Assembly (NCBI GenBank): GCA_900547255.1
Contig: URGC01000048.1
Coordinates: 1-17,793, forward strand
Reading direction: 5' to 3'
Source: an uncultured Eubacterium sp.
GTDB taxonomy: Bacteria > Bacillota > Clostridia > Lachnospirales > Lachnospiraceae
DNA: 17,793 bases
Of the stretch, positions 5,422-14,151 are shown piece by piece. Under the pieces are notes generated by a model. The model was not told the DNA's origin, did not search any database, and saw only the letters and a program-made list of their open reading frames with translations. Made by a program: the position numbers and the translations under genes. The stretch's first letter is position 1, and each line of letters starts with the position of its first letter.

Positions 5422-7413
5422 TTGAATAATATTTTTTCAAAGAGTCACATTAAGTCAGGCTGGTTAAAAGGGATTGTACTGACAATCCTTATGCTGCTGC
5501 TTGCTTTATTGGTGGCTCTTCTTGTTAATGTGAACAGTAAAAGACTGATAGGACATAATAATTGCAGTTTTGCCAATGCGTGTAAGGTTCTTGCGTATCT
5601 TAACGGGTATTCGGATGACCATAACACTGCCGGGAAAACAGACAGCGTAAAATACTGGTTTTCAGATTACTACAATTATCTGTGTGATATAGGGCTTTTT
5701 GATAAAGGAATGATAAAGGATTCAGACCCAGACAGGGCACTTATGCAGAGTGACCTTGACTATGTATATAAGTTTATCGGAATATTGAAAGAATCGGACA
5801 TGAAAAAAGATAAGGCTATATCTAATTCGCAGTTCATATCGGTTGTCCAGCAATATAAAGAACATTTTGAAAAAGGTGATAAGCTTGATGTTGTACAGCT
5901 TGGAATAGTGGCAGCATGCGGCGAGGCAGAATCTAATGATGATGTGTTTAACAAGCTGTATACGGTGAGTACGAACAAAGGAAAATATTATTATACAGGG
6001 CTTAATCTTACAGGATATAAAGATAAGATAATTGAGGTATTTGCTATTGAACATGAGATACTTATGGTGACAGATGTCATATCTGATGAGACAACATTTA
6101 AGAATGTGTGGATATCGGAATTTAAGGATAATAAACTGTATGTGAATATGTATGGCGTGAACAGGGAGTTTTATATAGGCGGTACATCAGAAGATGTGAG
6201 CGGAATGCTTGCAGATATTGTTCTTAAAAATGGTAAAATAATTAGAATTACTGTTAAGAAGGATATAACTGATACCAATATAAGAATACTTATATATAAC
6301 AACCAGTCAGATTCAACAGCATATGATAGTGTTACTGTTACAAGTGACAGCAGGTTTTATATGAAATGCGGTGACGTTATAAATGAATTTAATCCGGGCG
6401 ATGAGCTTGTGCTTAACAATGAAATGACTCAGGAAAAGGCAGTTATAAGTGCTGAATCTGGCAGTCAGATAAAGCTGTTATCTATCAATAAAAGCCAGGG
6501 TAATCCTGAATATGAGGGAACAATCACAGCTTATAAGACAGATGGCGGGATTGTCCTTGTCAATGAGATTACAATAGAAAATTATCTGAAAAGGGTAGTT
6601 CCCAGCGAGATGCCATCAAGCTTCGGTGTTGAGGCCTTGAAGGTTCAGGCTGTGTGCGCCAGAAGTTATGCATATGCACATCTTGATGGCTACGCGTATC
6701 CTGAATATGAGGCGCATATGGATGATACAATCAATTATCAGGTATATAACAATACAGTTGAAAAGCCGGAAGCTAATGAGGCGATAAGTGCCACATGCGG
6801 TAAGATGCTTTATTATGCTGACGAGATTGTTACAGCGTATTATTATTCGACATCGTGCGGAGCTGGTGCAGATGTGAGCCTTTGGGGAAGTGATTCGTCT
6901 AATTATCCATATTATGAGAGTAAATTTATATCGTCTGATAATCAGGGGATTGATTTGTCTGCGGAAGATAATTTCAGGAAATTTATCACAAGACAGAATG
7001 AAAATGATTATGATTATGGATGCAATTATTACAGATGGAAAATAGAAAAAAGCTCAGCAGACATAATAAGCAACATAAGAAAGATGGGATATTCTGATAT
7101 AGGTACAGTTAATTCAATCAAGGTTAATAACAGAGTAAGCGGTGGCGGAGTAAACAGCGTGACTATAAAGGGGAGCAAAGCGGATGTCTGTATTGAGAGC
7201 GAAGGACAGATAAGAAAAGCATTTGACCTTCCAAGTTCATTTTTTATAATAGATACCGCCGGTAAATCAAAAGATAAGACATTTGTATTTACAGGCGGTG
7301 GATATGGCCACGGAATAGGAATGAGCCAGAATGCAGTAAAAAATATGACACAGAGGGGAATGGATTATATATCAATCCTCAACTTCTTCTACAGCGGCAC
7401 GAGCGTTTTTTAA
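5422..7413 (+). CDS. Membrane-anchored SpoIID/LytB-domain protein (peptidoglycan lytic enzyme)
   Basis: A 663-residue protein whose C-terminal 300 residues form a SpoIID/LytB domain, known in SpoIID as a lytic transglycosylase acting on denuded glycan strands. Visible marks are ENYLKRVVPSEMPSSFG with Glu396 at the catalytic position, EALKVQAVCARSYAYAH, a YYYSTSCGAGAD segment, and GGGYGHGIGMSQ (625-636). An N-terminal membrane helix (about 14-36) anchors it with the bulk outside. Residues 40-380 are unusually long for the family and match nothing I recognise. TTG 5422 is the start: AAGGA lies 10 nt upstream, and the next in-frame ATG falls within the membrane helix. The last 42 nt overlap the convergent YihY gene. 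No other sporulation gene is nearby, so a cell wall role in growth or division is as likely as engulfment. Confidence 0.85.
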   Translation: MNNIFSKSHIKSGWLKGIVLTILMLLLALLVALLVNVNSKRLIGHNNCSFANACKVLAYLNGYSDDHNTAGKTDSVKYWFSDYYNYLCDIGLFDKGMIKDSDPDRALMQSDLDYVYKFIGILKESDMKKDKAISNSQFISVVQQYKEHFEKGDKLDVVQLGIVAACGEAESNDDVFNKLYTVSTNKGKYYYTGLNLTGYKDKIIEVFAIEHEILMVTDVISDETTFKNVWISEFKDNKLYVNMYGVNREFYIGGTSEDVSGMLADIVLKNGKIIRITVKKDITDTNIRILIYNNQSDSTAYDSVTVTSDSRFYMKCGDVINEFNPGDELVLNNEMTQEKAVISAESGSQIKLLSINKSQGNPEYEGTITAYKTDGGIVLVNEITIENYLKRVVPSEMPSSFGVEALKVQAVCARSYAYAHLDGYAYPEYEAHMDDTINYQVYNNTVEKPEANEAISATCGKMLYYADEIVTAYYYSTSCGAGADVSLWGSDSSNYPYYESKFISSDNQGIDLSAEDNFRKFITRQNENDYDYGCNYYRWKIEKSSADIISNIRKMGYSDIGTVNSIKVNNRVSGGGVNSVTIKGSKADVCIESEGQIRKAFDLPSSFFIIDTAGKSKDKTFVFTGGGYGHGIGMSQNAVKNMTQRGMDYISILNFFYSGTSVF

Positions 7414-8241
7414 CTGCTTATATGTTGTGAGTATAATGTTAAGCTCTGCACCGAAGAATACGATTATCATGCAGAAATATAACCAGATTAATGCAAAAAC
7501 CAATGTGGAAAGGGTTCCGTACATAGTTGAAAAATTAGGAGAATAATTGGCATACAATGAATAAAAGAATGAAAATAAAATCCATCCGATAGATGCTGTT
7601 ATTGCTCCAGGAAGCTCTGACAAAAGATGTGTTTTTCTGTCAGGGATAAATATATACATAACAAGGAATATAACCATAAGTATGCCTGGGAACAGAAGTG
7701 CTTTATTGTTAAGTATTGACTGTAACAGTGTTCCCAACCTTGGCATAAAAAGATTAATGATAACAAGCAGGTGTCTTCCGAATACGAACAGCATAAGAGT
7801 AAGAATTATGCTGACTATAAATATAACTGTATACAGAGATGAGAAGACTCTTGAAAGAATCCAGCCCTGCTTTTTATGTGTTCCATATATTTTGTTAAGA
7901 CAGAATATAATTGATGTAAATCCTTTTCCGGCAGACCACAGTGCAATTATTGTTGTAACAGATACAACGGCTATGTTGCTGTTATAATAGATGTCATTGA
8001 TAACAGAGGTTATAATTGGCATAAGCATTGATGGAAAAACGCCGTTTATTATATCGTATATCTCATCTGGAGATATTGGCAGATATTTTAATAAGCTCAT
8101 TAATAGAATTATAAATGGCACAAAGCTGAGGATAAGGAAGAAACATGACTGTGCAGCGTAGCCAGTAAGGTTGTCGTCCTTAATTTTATCAGCAATCGGA
8201 CGTATGATAAGGATTGCTTTTTGTAGTTTCTTGTTGCTCAT
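7372..8241 (-). CDS. YihY/BrkB-family integral membrane protein
   Basis: A 289-residue polytopic protein with about six hydrophobic helices, the usual size and pattern of the YihY/BrkB family. Family marks are GYAAQSCFFLILSFVPFIILLMSLL (about 28-52; quoted part is the first helix), the ALWSAGKGF stretch (about 101-109) and the C-terminal LIWLYFCMIIVFFGAELN. The family was once called RNase BN by mistake; its actual function (transport or envelope role) is unknown. The C-terminus is short and acidic (VEEVED), and its coding end overlaps the 3' end of the SpoIID-like gene on the other strand. The start at 8241 has GGGGGAA upstream. It forms a single-gene unit. Confidence 0.88.
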   Translation of the reverse strand: MSNKKLQKAILIIRPIADKIKDDNLTGYAAQSCFFLILSFVPFIILLMSLLKYLPISPDEIYDIINGVFPSMLMPIITSVINDIYYNSNIAVVSVTTIIALWSAGKGFTSIIFCLNKIYGTHKKQGWILSRVFSSLYTVIFIVSIILTLMLFVFGRHLLVIINLFMPRLGTLLQSILNNKALLFPGILMVIFLVMYIFIPDRKTHLLSELPGAITASIGWILFSFFYSLYANYSPNFSTMYGTLSTLVFALIWLYFCMIIVFFGAELNIILTTYKQLKNARAAVEEVED

Positions 8242-8279
8242 AAATTCCCCCGGTTATTTTAGTCATTTCAATATAGTAT

Positions 8280-8307
8280 ATTATATTTTTTATGAAATAT
8301 AAAGAAA
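8280..8307 (-). promoter_or_regulatory. Candidate promoter of the YihY-family gene
   Basis: On the minus strand TTTCTT (8307-8302), 16-bp spacer and a consensus TATAAT (8285-8280). The -35 is weak. It lies just beside, and does not overlap, the -35 of the divergent scpA promoter. Confidence 0.45.
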
Positions 8308-8311
8308 TAAT

Positions 8312-8340
8312 TTGCAAATATATTTATATTTGGTTACAAT
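8312..8340 (+). promoter_or_regulatory. Sigma-A promoter of the scpA operon
   Basis: TTGCAA (8312-8317), 17-bp spacer, TACAAT (8335-8340), leaving a leader of about 40 nt before scpA. It is the only clear promoter before the seven-gene unit. Confidence 0.65.
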
Positions 8341-8385
8341 ATAAGTTGCGTTTATAGGCGCATATATATAAACAAGAGGATTTAT

Positions 8386-9162
8386 ATGGGAATTAATGTA
8401 AAATTACAGGTGTTTGAAGGACCACTTGATCTTCTGCTTCACCTGATAGATAAGAATAAAGTTAATATATATGATATACCTATTGTGATGATTACAGAGC
8501 AGTATATGGAATATGTTGACAACATGGATAAGGAAGATCTGAATGTTGTCAGTGAGTTCCTTGTAATGGCGGCAACTCTTCTTGATATCAAATCAAGAAT
8601 GCTTCTTCCTAAAGAAGTCAACGAGGAAGGCGAGGAGGAAGACCCAAGAGCAGAACTTGTTGAGAAGCTGTTAGAGTACAAGCTGTTCAGGTATATGTCA
8701 TACGAGTTAAAAGATAAACAGGTGGATGCACAGAAAGCATTTTACAAAGAACCAACGATTCCCCCAGAGGTTGAGGCGTATAAGCCACCGATTAATATGG
8801 AGGAGCTTATAGGTGATACAACGCTTGCCAAGCTGAATACCATATTTCAGGAGGTAATGAAGCGTAAAGAGGAAAAGATAGACCCAATCAGAAGCAAATT
8901 CGGCAAGATTGAAAAAGAAAAAGTAAGCATGGCGGATAAGGCTTTAGAGGTAAAGGAATATATAACTAAGCATAAAAAGTTTTCATTCAGACAGATGCTT
9001 GAAAATAACAATTCAAAAGAGTCTGTTATTGTCACATTTCTTGTAATGCTTGAGCTTATTAAGACTGGAATAGTCGAGGTGGTTCAGGAGGGGACATGCA
9101 GTGAGATAGAGGTGACTGTTGTAGGTAATCCGCAGGATATGGGCGATATAGAGGAAGCTTAA
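8386..9162 (+). CDS. scpA: Segregation and condensation protein A (ScpA kleisin)
   Basis: Kleisin subunit of the SMC-ScpAB condensin complex that bridges the heads of SMC and helps chromosomes separate. The 258 residues match the usual length. The N-terminal signature KLQVFEGPLDLLLHLIDKNK (6-25) is nearly consensus, followed by DIPIVMITEQYMEY and the SEFLVMAATLLDIKSRMLLP helix that contacts SMC. The C-terminal winged-helix part includes SFRQMLENNNSKESVIVTFLVMLELIK. A charged middle region (about 80-190) connects the two ends, as in other ScpA proteins. Start ATG 8386 has AGAGGA 5 nt upstream. It is followed by scpB after 32 nt, the standard order, and opens a seven-gene operon. Confidence 0.96.
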   Translation: MGINVKLQVFEGPLDLLLHLIDKNKVNIYDIPIVMITEQYMEYVDNMDKEDLNVVSEFLVMAATLLDIKSRMLLPKEVNEEGEEEDPRAELVEKLLEYKLFRYMSYELKDKQVDAQKAFYKEPTIPPEVEAYKPPINMEELIGDTTLAKLNTIFQEVMKRKEEKIDPIRSKFGKIEKEKVSMADKALEVKEYITKHKKFSFRQMLENNNSKESVIVTFLVMLELIKTGIVEVVQEGTCSEIEVTVVGNPQDMGDIEEA

Positions 9163-9194
9163 TGATTAATGCTTATGTTACGGAGGAATAGATA

Positions 9195-9797
9195 ATGGAT
9201 ATAGATAGAATTGAAGCTGTTATTGAAGCTGTGCTGTTCACTATGGGAGAGTCGGTGTCTGTAGATAAGCTTGCGGCTGCGATTGGACATGATGAGGAGA
9301 CAACCATAAAGATTGTTCATAATATGATGGATAAGTATGAGGCTTCTAACAGAGGTATCAAAATCATAGAATTGGAAAATGCGTTCCAGATGTGTACCAA
9401 GCAGGAATTTTATGAGGATTTGATTAAGGTGGCATCAGCACCTAAAAAATACGTCCTCACAGATGTATTGCTTGAAACACTTTCAATAATTGCATATAAG
9501 CAGCCTGTCACTAAGATAGAGATTGAAAAGATAAGAGGCGTAAGCTGTGAGCATGCTGTCAACAAGCTTGTGGAGTATGGTCTAGCAAAGGAGCTTGGAA
9601 GGCTTGATGCACCGGGAAGACCTATGCTTTTTGGCACGACAGAGGAATTTTTACGTGCATTTGGCGTTACATCGATAGATGAGCTTCCGGTTATCAGTGA
9701 GGAGGTCATTGAGAGATTCAAGGATGAAGCTGAGATGGAGATAAAGGCTGACAACGCTGATGATTATGACGAGAACCAATTAACACTTAATATATAG
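9195..9797 (+). CDS. scpB: Segregation and condensation protein B (ScpB)
   Basis: Partner of ScpA; a dimer of winged-helix proteins that binds the middle of the kleisin in the condensin complex. The 200 residues fit the family. Typical segments are IEAVIEAVLFTMGESVSVDKLA at the N-terminus (quoted from Ile5), LLETLSIIAYKQPVTKIEIE (about 92-111) and IRGVSCEHAVNKLVEYGLAK, then GRLDAPGRPMLFGTTEEFLR. The tail after about 175 is acidic and probably disordered. A strong GGAGGA site lies 7 nt before the ATG. The gene is in the same transcript as scpA, as in most Firmicutes. Confidence 0.96.
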   Translation: MDIDRIEAVIEAVLFTMGESVSVDKLAAAIGHDEETTIKIVHNMMDKYEASNRGIKIIELENAFQMCTKQEFYEDLIKVASAPKKYVLTDVLLETLSIIAYKQPVTKIEIEKIRGVSCEHAVNKLVEYGLAKELGRLDAPGRPMLFGTTEEFLRAFGVTSIDELPVISEEVIERFKDEAEMEIKADNADDYDENQLTLNI

Positions 9798-9819
9798 TTT
9801 AATAGAGAGGAGTCTGGCT

Positions 9820-11226
9820 ATGGAAAGAAAAGCTGCATGGGACATTTATGATGAAGAGGGAAGAAAGAAGGTTTTTGAGTTCGCAGAGAATTATAAGAAT
9901 TTTATCTCTGACTGCAAGATAGAAAGAGAATGTGTAAAGCGTTCTGTAGAACTTGCAAAAGAGCAGGGCTACAAAGACCTCAATGACTACATCAAAGATA
10001 AAAAGCCTCTTAATGCAGGTGATAAGGTATATGCGGTTAACAAGGACAAGGCTATTGTTTTGTTTGTTATAGGTAAGAAGCCTATAGAAGAGGGAATGAA
10101 TATATTAGGCGCACATATTGATTCGCCAAGACTTGATATCAAACAGAATCCTTTATATGAAGATACAGGACTTGTACTGCTTGATACACATTACTATGGT
10201 GGAATTAAGAAGTATCAGTGGGTGACACTTCCTATGGCACTTCACGGTGTAGTTGCCTTGAAATCAGGAGAGGTTATAGAGGTTACAATAGGTGAGAAGG
10301 CTGATGAGCCGGTAGTTGGAATATCAGATTTACTTATACATCTTGCTTCTGAGCAGATGCAGAAAAAGGCAGACAAAGTAGTTGAAGGCGAGGATTTGAA
10401 TGTCCTTGTAGGAAGCATGCCAGCCGTAAAGAAGGAATCATCTGATGACAAAGAAGAGAAAGAAAAGGAACCTGTAAAAGCAGCTATCCTTGAACTGTTA
10501 AAGTCACAGTATGGCATTGAGGAAGAAGATTTCCAGTCAGCAGAGCTGTGCGTTGTGCCAGCAGGCCCAGCCAGAGATTATGGTCTTGACAGAAGCATGA
10601 TAATCGGATACGGACATGATGACAAGGTATGTGCATATCCATCACTTATTGCACAGTTAGAGTCATCATCACCAGAAAGAACAAGTGTGTGCATCCTTGT
10701 AGATAAAGAGGAGATTGGAAGTGTCGGTGCTACTGGCATGCATTCAAGATTCTTTGAGAACACAGTTGCAGAAGTATTAGACAGGGCAGGACAGTATTCT
10801 GACCTGGCATTAAGAAGAGCTTTAGCTAATTCTAATATGTTATCATCAGACGTTAATTCAGCATATGATCCTAATTATGCGAGCGTGAGTGAGAAGAAGA
10901 ATACAGCATATTTTGGCAAAGGTGTTGCGTTTATCAAGTATACTGGTTCAAGAGGCAAGGCTGGTTCTAATGATGCTTCAGCAGAGTATATTGCAAAGTT
11001 AAGAAAGATTATGGATGATGCAGGTGTAATATATCAGACAGCGGAACTTGGACGGGTTGATGCTGGCGGTGGTGGAACTATCGCTTATATTATGGGCAAT
11101 TATGGCATGAATGTAATTGACAGCGGAGTAGGTGTCCAGAATATGCATGCACCATATGAGGTTATAAGCAAAGTCGATTTATACGAGGCTTATAGAAGCT
11201 ACAAAGTATTTCTTGAGAAATGCTAG
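9820..11226 (+). CDS. M18-family zinc aminopeptidase
   Basis: A 468-residue metallopeptidase expected to remove N-terminal residues, commonly acidic ones, from peptides in the cytoplasm. The metal and catalytic residues of the M18 family are all visible: GAHIDSPR (His99, Asp101), GYGHDDKV (Asp267/268), DKEEIGSVG (Glu297, Glu298), SSDVNSAYDPNY, and the final NMHAPYEV with His443. Length is normal. A lysine- and glutamate-rich stretch at about 205-217 is an exposed insertion in the lid region. GAGAGGAG lies 7 nt before the ATG. It sits in a housekeeping operon between scpB and prmA; I see no functional link other than shared expression. Which residue it prefers cannot be read from sequence. Confidence 0.93.
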   Translation: MERKAAWDIYDEEGRKKVFEFAENYKNFISDCKIERECVKRSVELAKEQGYKDLNDYIKDKKPLNAGDKVYAVNKDKAIVLFVIGKKPIEEGMNILGAHIDSPRLDIKQNPLYEDTGLVLLDTHYYGGIKKYQWVTLPMALHGVVALKSGEVIEVTIGEKADEPVVGISDLLIHLASEQMQKKADKVVEGEDLNVLVGSMPAVKKESSDDKEEKEKEPVKAAILELLKSQYGIEEEDFQSAELCVVPAGPARDYGLDRSMIIGYGHDDKVCAYPSLIAQLESSSPERTSVCILVDKEEIGSVGATGMHSRFFENTVAEVLDRAGQYSDLALRRALANSNMLSSDVNSAYDPNYASVSEKKNTAYFGKGVAFIKYTGSRGKAGSNDASAEYIAKLRKIMDDAGVIYQTAELGRVDAGGGGTIAYIMGNYGMNVIDSGVGVQNMHAPYEVISKVDLYEAYRSYKVFLEKC

Positions 11227-11250
11227 AAAGGCAGCAGGAAAGATAATATT

Positions 11251-12207
11251 ATGAAATGGAATAAATATACAATAAACACTACAACACAGGCAGTTGACTT
11301 ACTTAGTGCAACACTTGCAGAGTGTGGGATAGAGGGAATAGAAGTCGAGGATAATGTACAGCTTACACAGGAAGAGGCTAAGACTATGTTCGTAGATTTC
11401 ATACCAGACCTTCCACCAGATGAGGGACTTGCAAAGGTGAATTTCTATCTTGATTCAGATGAGGATAATGAGCCTGTGCTTGCAAGAGTAAGAGAAGAGA
11501 TAGAAGATTTAAGAACATTTACAGATATCGGAGAAGGAACTATAACTGAGAGCCAGACAGAGGATAAGGACTGGATTAACAACTGGAAACAGTACTGGCA
11601 TACATTCTCAATTGGAGATTTATATATCAAGCCAACATGGGAAGAAGAGACTGAAGAGATGAAAGGTCATCCAGTACTCTCAATTGATCCGGGAACAGCA
11701 TTTGGAACAGGCTCACATGAGACAACAAGAATGGTTATAAGACAGTTACAGAAGTATGTTAAAAAGGATGATGAAATCCTTGATGTCGGATGCGGAAGCG
11801 GAATTCTCTCAGTTGTCGCATTAAAATATGGCGCTAAGCATGCTCTTGGAACAGACCTTGACCCTAATGCCATAATTGCATCAGAAGAGAATGCACAGCA
11901 GAATGGCATTAAGGCTGGAGAGCTTGAGGTTATTGAGGGCAATATAATTGATGATAAGGCTGTTCAGGACAGATGTGGATATGAATGTTATGATATTGTA
12001 TGCGCTAATATTCTTGCAGATGTTCTTATACCTTTGTCATCAGAGATAACAAGGCATATGAAGCATGGCGCTTATTTTATAACTTCTGGAATTATCGACA
12101 GCAAGGAAGAAGAGGTTGCATCTGCATTCAGAAACAATGACGAACTTGAGATAGTTGAGATTAACCATGATGGCGAGTGGGTTAATATCACTGCTGTCAG
12201 AAAGTAA
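11251..12207 (+). CDS. prmA: Ribosomal protein L11 methyltransferase
   Basis: SAM-dependent methyltransferase that modifies lysines and the N-terminus of ribosomal protein L11. The 318 residues match Firmicutes PrmA. The N-terminal substrate-recognition domain begins KYTINTTTQAVDLLSATLAE. The catalytic part shows DPGTAFGTGSHETTR (about 146-160), SAM motif I LDVGCGSGILSVVAL (177-191), the acidic loop GTDLDPNAI, and CANILADVL (the NILA motif of motif IV). The start is preceded by AGGAAAG. Its place directly before rsmE is a common Firmicutes arrangement, so two translation-apparatus methyltransferases are made together. Confidence 0.97.
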   Translation: MKWNKYTINTTTQAVDLLSATLAECGIEGIEVEDNVQLTQEEAKTMFVDFIPDLPPDEGLAKVNFYLDSDEDNEPVLARVREEIEDLRTFTDIGEGTITESQTEDKDWINNWKQYWHTFSIGDLYIKPTWEEETEEMKGHPVLSIDPGTAFGTGSHETTRMVIRQLQKYVKKDDEILDVGCGSGILSVVALKYGAKHALGTDLDPNAIIASEENAQQNGIKAGELEVIEGNIIDDKAVQDRCGYECYDIVCANILADVLIPLSSEITRHMKHGAYFITSGIIDSKEEEVASAFRNNDELEIVEINHDGEWVNITAVRK

Positions 12208-12234
12208 TTAGTGATTTAGTGTACGGAGGAGTGT

Positions 12235-12972
12235 ATGTATCATTTTTTTGCCATGCATGAAAATATTCATGATGATTACATTGACATTGTAGGAAGTGAT
12301 GTTAATCATGTTAAGAACGTATTGCGCCTTGCAGTAGGTGATGATGTGCTTATAAGCAGTGGCGATAATGTTGATTATACATGTAAGATTGCAAGTGAGT
12401 CAGATGACTGTATAAGGGCTGACATAATATCAAAGGATGAGGTCGGCAGGGAGCTTCCATCCAAAGTTTACCTGTTTCAGGGACTGCCAAAGGGTGATAA
12501 AATGGAGCTTGTTATACAGAAGATGATTGAACTTGGGGCATATGAGATTGTGCCGGTTTCAATGAAAAGAAGCGTTGTTAAACTGGATGCCAAGAAAGCC
12601 AAGTCCAAAGTTGAAAGATGGAATGCTATAGCGCAGTCTGCGGCAAAGCAGAGCAAGAGAAGTATTATGCCTGTGGTGCATGAGGTGTGTACATTTAAGC
12701 AGGCACTTGAATATGCTGAAAGCCTTGATATCAAGCTGCTGCCATATGAGTGTGCTGAGGGGATGAAACACACTAAAGATGTTATTAACTCAATTAATAA
12801 CGGTCAGAGTGTTGGCATATTTATCGGCCCCGAGGGCGGATTTGACTCATGTGAGCTTGAAGATGCTAAGGAACATGGATGGGATATAATAACGCTTGGA
12901 AAGAGAATTTTGAGGACTGAGACAGCAGGTATGATGCTTATGTCTGTGCTTATGTACAATATGGAGGAATAA
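12235..12972 (+). CDS. rsmE: 16S rRNA (uracil1498-N3)-methyltransferase
   Basis: SPOUT-class enzyme that methylates N3 of U1498 in 16S rRNA, near the decoding site. The 245 residues are the usual length. An N-terminal PUA-like part with DVNHVKNVLRLAVGDDVLIS (about 22-41) is followed by the trefoil-knot SAM domain: FQGLPKGDKMELVIQKMIEL (about 81-100), the RSVVK and AKSKVERW stretch, IGPEGGFD (197-204) and LGKRILRTETA (about 221-231), which is the knot motif. GGAGGA lies 4 nt before the ATG. Its end is separated by one base from the start of the cysteine desulfurase gene. Confidence 0.96.
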   Translation: MYHFFAMHENIHDDYIDIVGSDVNHVKNVLRLAVGDDVLISSGDNVDYTCKIASESDDCIRADIISKDEVGRELPSKVYLFQGLPKGDKMELVIQKMIELGAYEIVPVSMKRSVVKLDAKKAKSKVERWNAIAQSAAKQSKRSIMPVVHEVCTFKQALEYAESLDIKLLPYECAEGMKHTKDVINSINNGQSVGIFIGPEGGFDSCELEDAKEHGWDIITLGKRILRTETAGMMLMSVLMYNMEE

Positions 12973-12973
12973 A

Positions 12974-14128
12974 GTGGAAGTTTATCTTGACAATGCTGCC
13001 ACAACAAAGGCGGCAAAGGAAGTTGTTGATATTGTAACACATGTTATGCTGAAAGATTATGGTAATCCATCATCCAAGCATTTAAAAGGTGTTGATGCGG
13101 AAAAGTATGTAAAGAATGCAACACAGATAATTGCAAAGACATTGAAGTGCCAGGAAAAAGAGATTGTGTATACATCAGGTGGTACAGAGTCTAATAACAT
13201 GGCAATTATTGGTGCAGCAATGGCTAATAAAAGAAAGGGCAATCATGTGATTGTCTCATCTGTTGAACATTCATCAGTTAAAGAACCATTTAATTTCCTT
13301 GAACAGCAGGGATATAAAGTTACATTTCTTCCAGTTGATTCCAAGGGGAATGTTTCGCTTGAGGCATTAAAAGAGGCACTTGATGATGAGACTATACTTG
13401 TATCAACTATGATGGTTAACAACGAGATAGGTACAATTGAGCCGATAGAAGAGATTTCTAAGATTGTAAAAAGCTATAACGAAGATATAGTATTTCATGT
13501 GGATGCCATACAGGCTTATGGTAAATTAAAAATTATACCTAAGAAGCTTGGAATAGACCTGCTTACAGTAAGCGGACATAAGATTCACGGGCCAAAGGGA
13601 ACAGGATTTATATATATCAAAGATAAGACAAGATTAAAGCCTATTATATTGGGCGGCGGTCAGCAGAAAGGAATGCGTTCAGGCACAGAAAATGTTCCGG
13701 GAATTGCAGGACTTGGCAAAGCTGTTGAATTAATATATAATGCTGATTTTGATAAGAAACAGCAGGATATGTATGAGCTTAGAAAATGGTTTGTGTCCGA
13801 ATTGTGCAAAATTGAAGGTGTTACAATTAACGGAAGCGAAGAGAATGCAGCATGGCATGTTGTAAGTGCAAGCTTTGATGGAATCAAGGCGGAGGTGCTT
13901 TTACATGCGCTGGAGGATAAAGGAATATATGTGTCATCAGGTTCAGCATGTTCTTCTAACAGACCTGGACTCAGCTCTACACTTGTGGCTATAGGACTTG
14001 ATAACAAACTGCTTGATTCAACTATAAGATTCAGCTTTTGTTTTGAGACCACAAAGGAAGAACTGGAATATACAATAAGTGAACTTAATAACCTTCTGCC
14101 AGTTCTTAGGAAGTATCGTAGTTATTAA
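12974..14128 (+). CDS. nifS: Cysteine desulfurase (NifS/IscS-like) paired with ThiI
   Basis: PLP enzyme that takes sulfur from L-cysteine as an enzyme-bound persulfide. The 384 residues contain YLDNAATTKA at the N-terminus, TSGGTESNN (PLP phosphate site), HVDAIQAYGK, the Schiff-base lysine in SGHKIHGPKG (Lys203) and the catalytic SSGSACSS (Cys326) on a long loop of the IscS type. The start is GTG 12974, with GGAGG (12963-12967) inside the end of rsmE at good spacing; no suitable ATG is near. Because thiI follows after 23 nt, as in the nifZ-thiI pair of Bacillus subtilis, it most likely donates sulfur to ThiI for 4-thiouridine in tRNA. A wider role in Fe-S assembly cannot be excluded. Confidence 0.94.
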   Translation: MEVYLDNAATTKAAKEVVDIVTHVMLKDYGNPSSKHLKGVDAEKYVKNATQIIAKTLKCQEKEIVYTSGGTESNNMAIIGAAMANKRKGNHVIVSSVEHSSVKEPFNFLEQQGYKVTFLPVDSKGNVSLEALKEALDDETILVSTMMVNNEIGTIEPIEEISKIVKSYNEDIVFHVDAIQAYGKLKIIPKKLGIDLLTVSGHKIHGPKGTGFIYIKDKTRLKPIILGGGQQKGMRSGTENVPGIAGLGKAVELIYNADFDKKQQDMYELRKWFVSELCKIEGVTINGSEENAAWHVVSASFDGIKAEVLLHALEDKGIYVSSGSACSSNRPGLSSTLVAIGLDNKLLDSTIRFSFCFETTKEELEYTISELNNLLPVLRKYRSY

Positions 14129-14151
14129 TTAATACAGAAATGAGGAATTAT

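Noticed and set aside
5422..7413. SpoIID domain as evidence that the organism sporulates
   Set aside because: SpoIID/LytB domains also occur in non-sporulating bacteria, and no other sporulation gene is in the window.
7682..7987. Plus-strand ORF of 101 codons
   Set aside because: Antisense to the YihY-family gene, whose membrane helices are clearly the real product.
7372..8241. RNase BN (rbn)
   Set aside because: The old link of this membrane family to RNase BN was an error; that enzyme is RNase Z. The protein has no nuclease motif.
9195..9797. Housekeeping operon as a novel gene cluster
   Set aside because: scpAB, prmA-rsmE and nifS-thiI are common Firmicutes neighbours; only the aminopeptidase insertion is less usual.
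13660..14052. Minus-strand ORF of 130 codons
   Set aside because: Complete shadow of the cysteine desulfurase reading frame; no ribosome site or domain.
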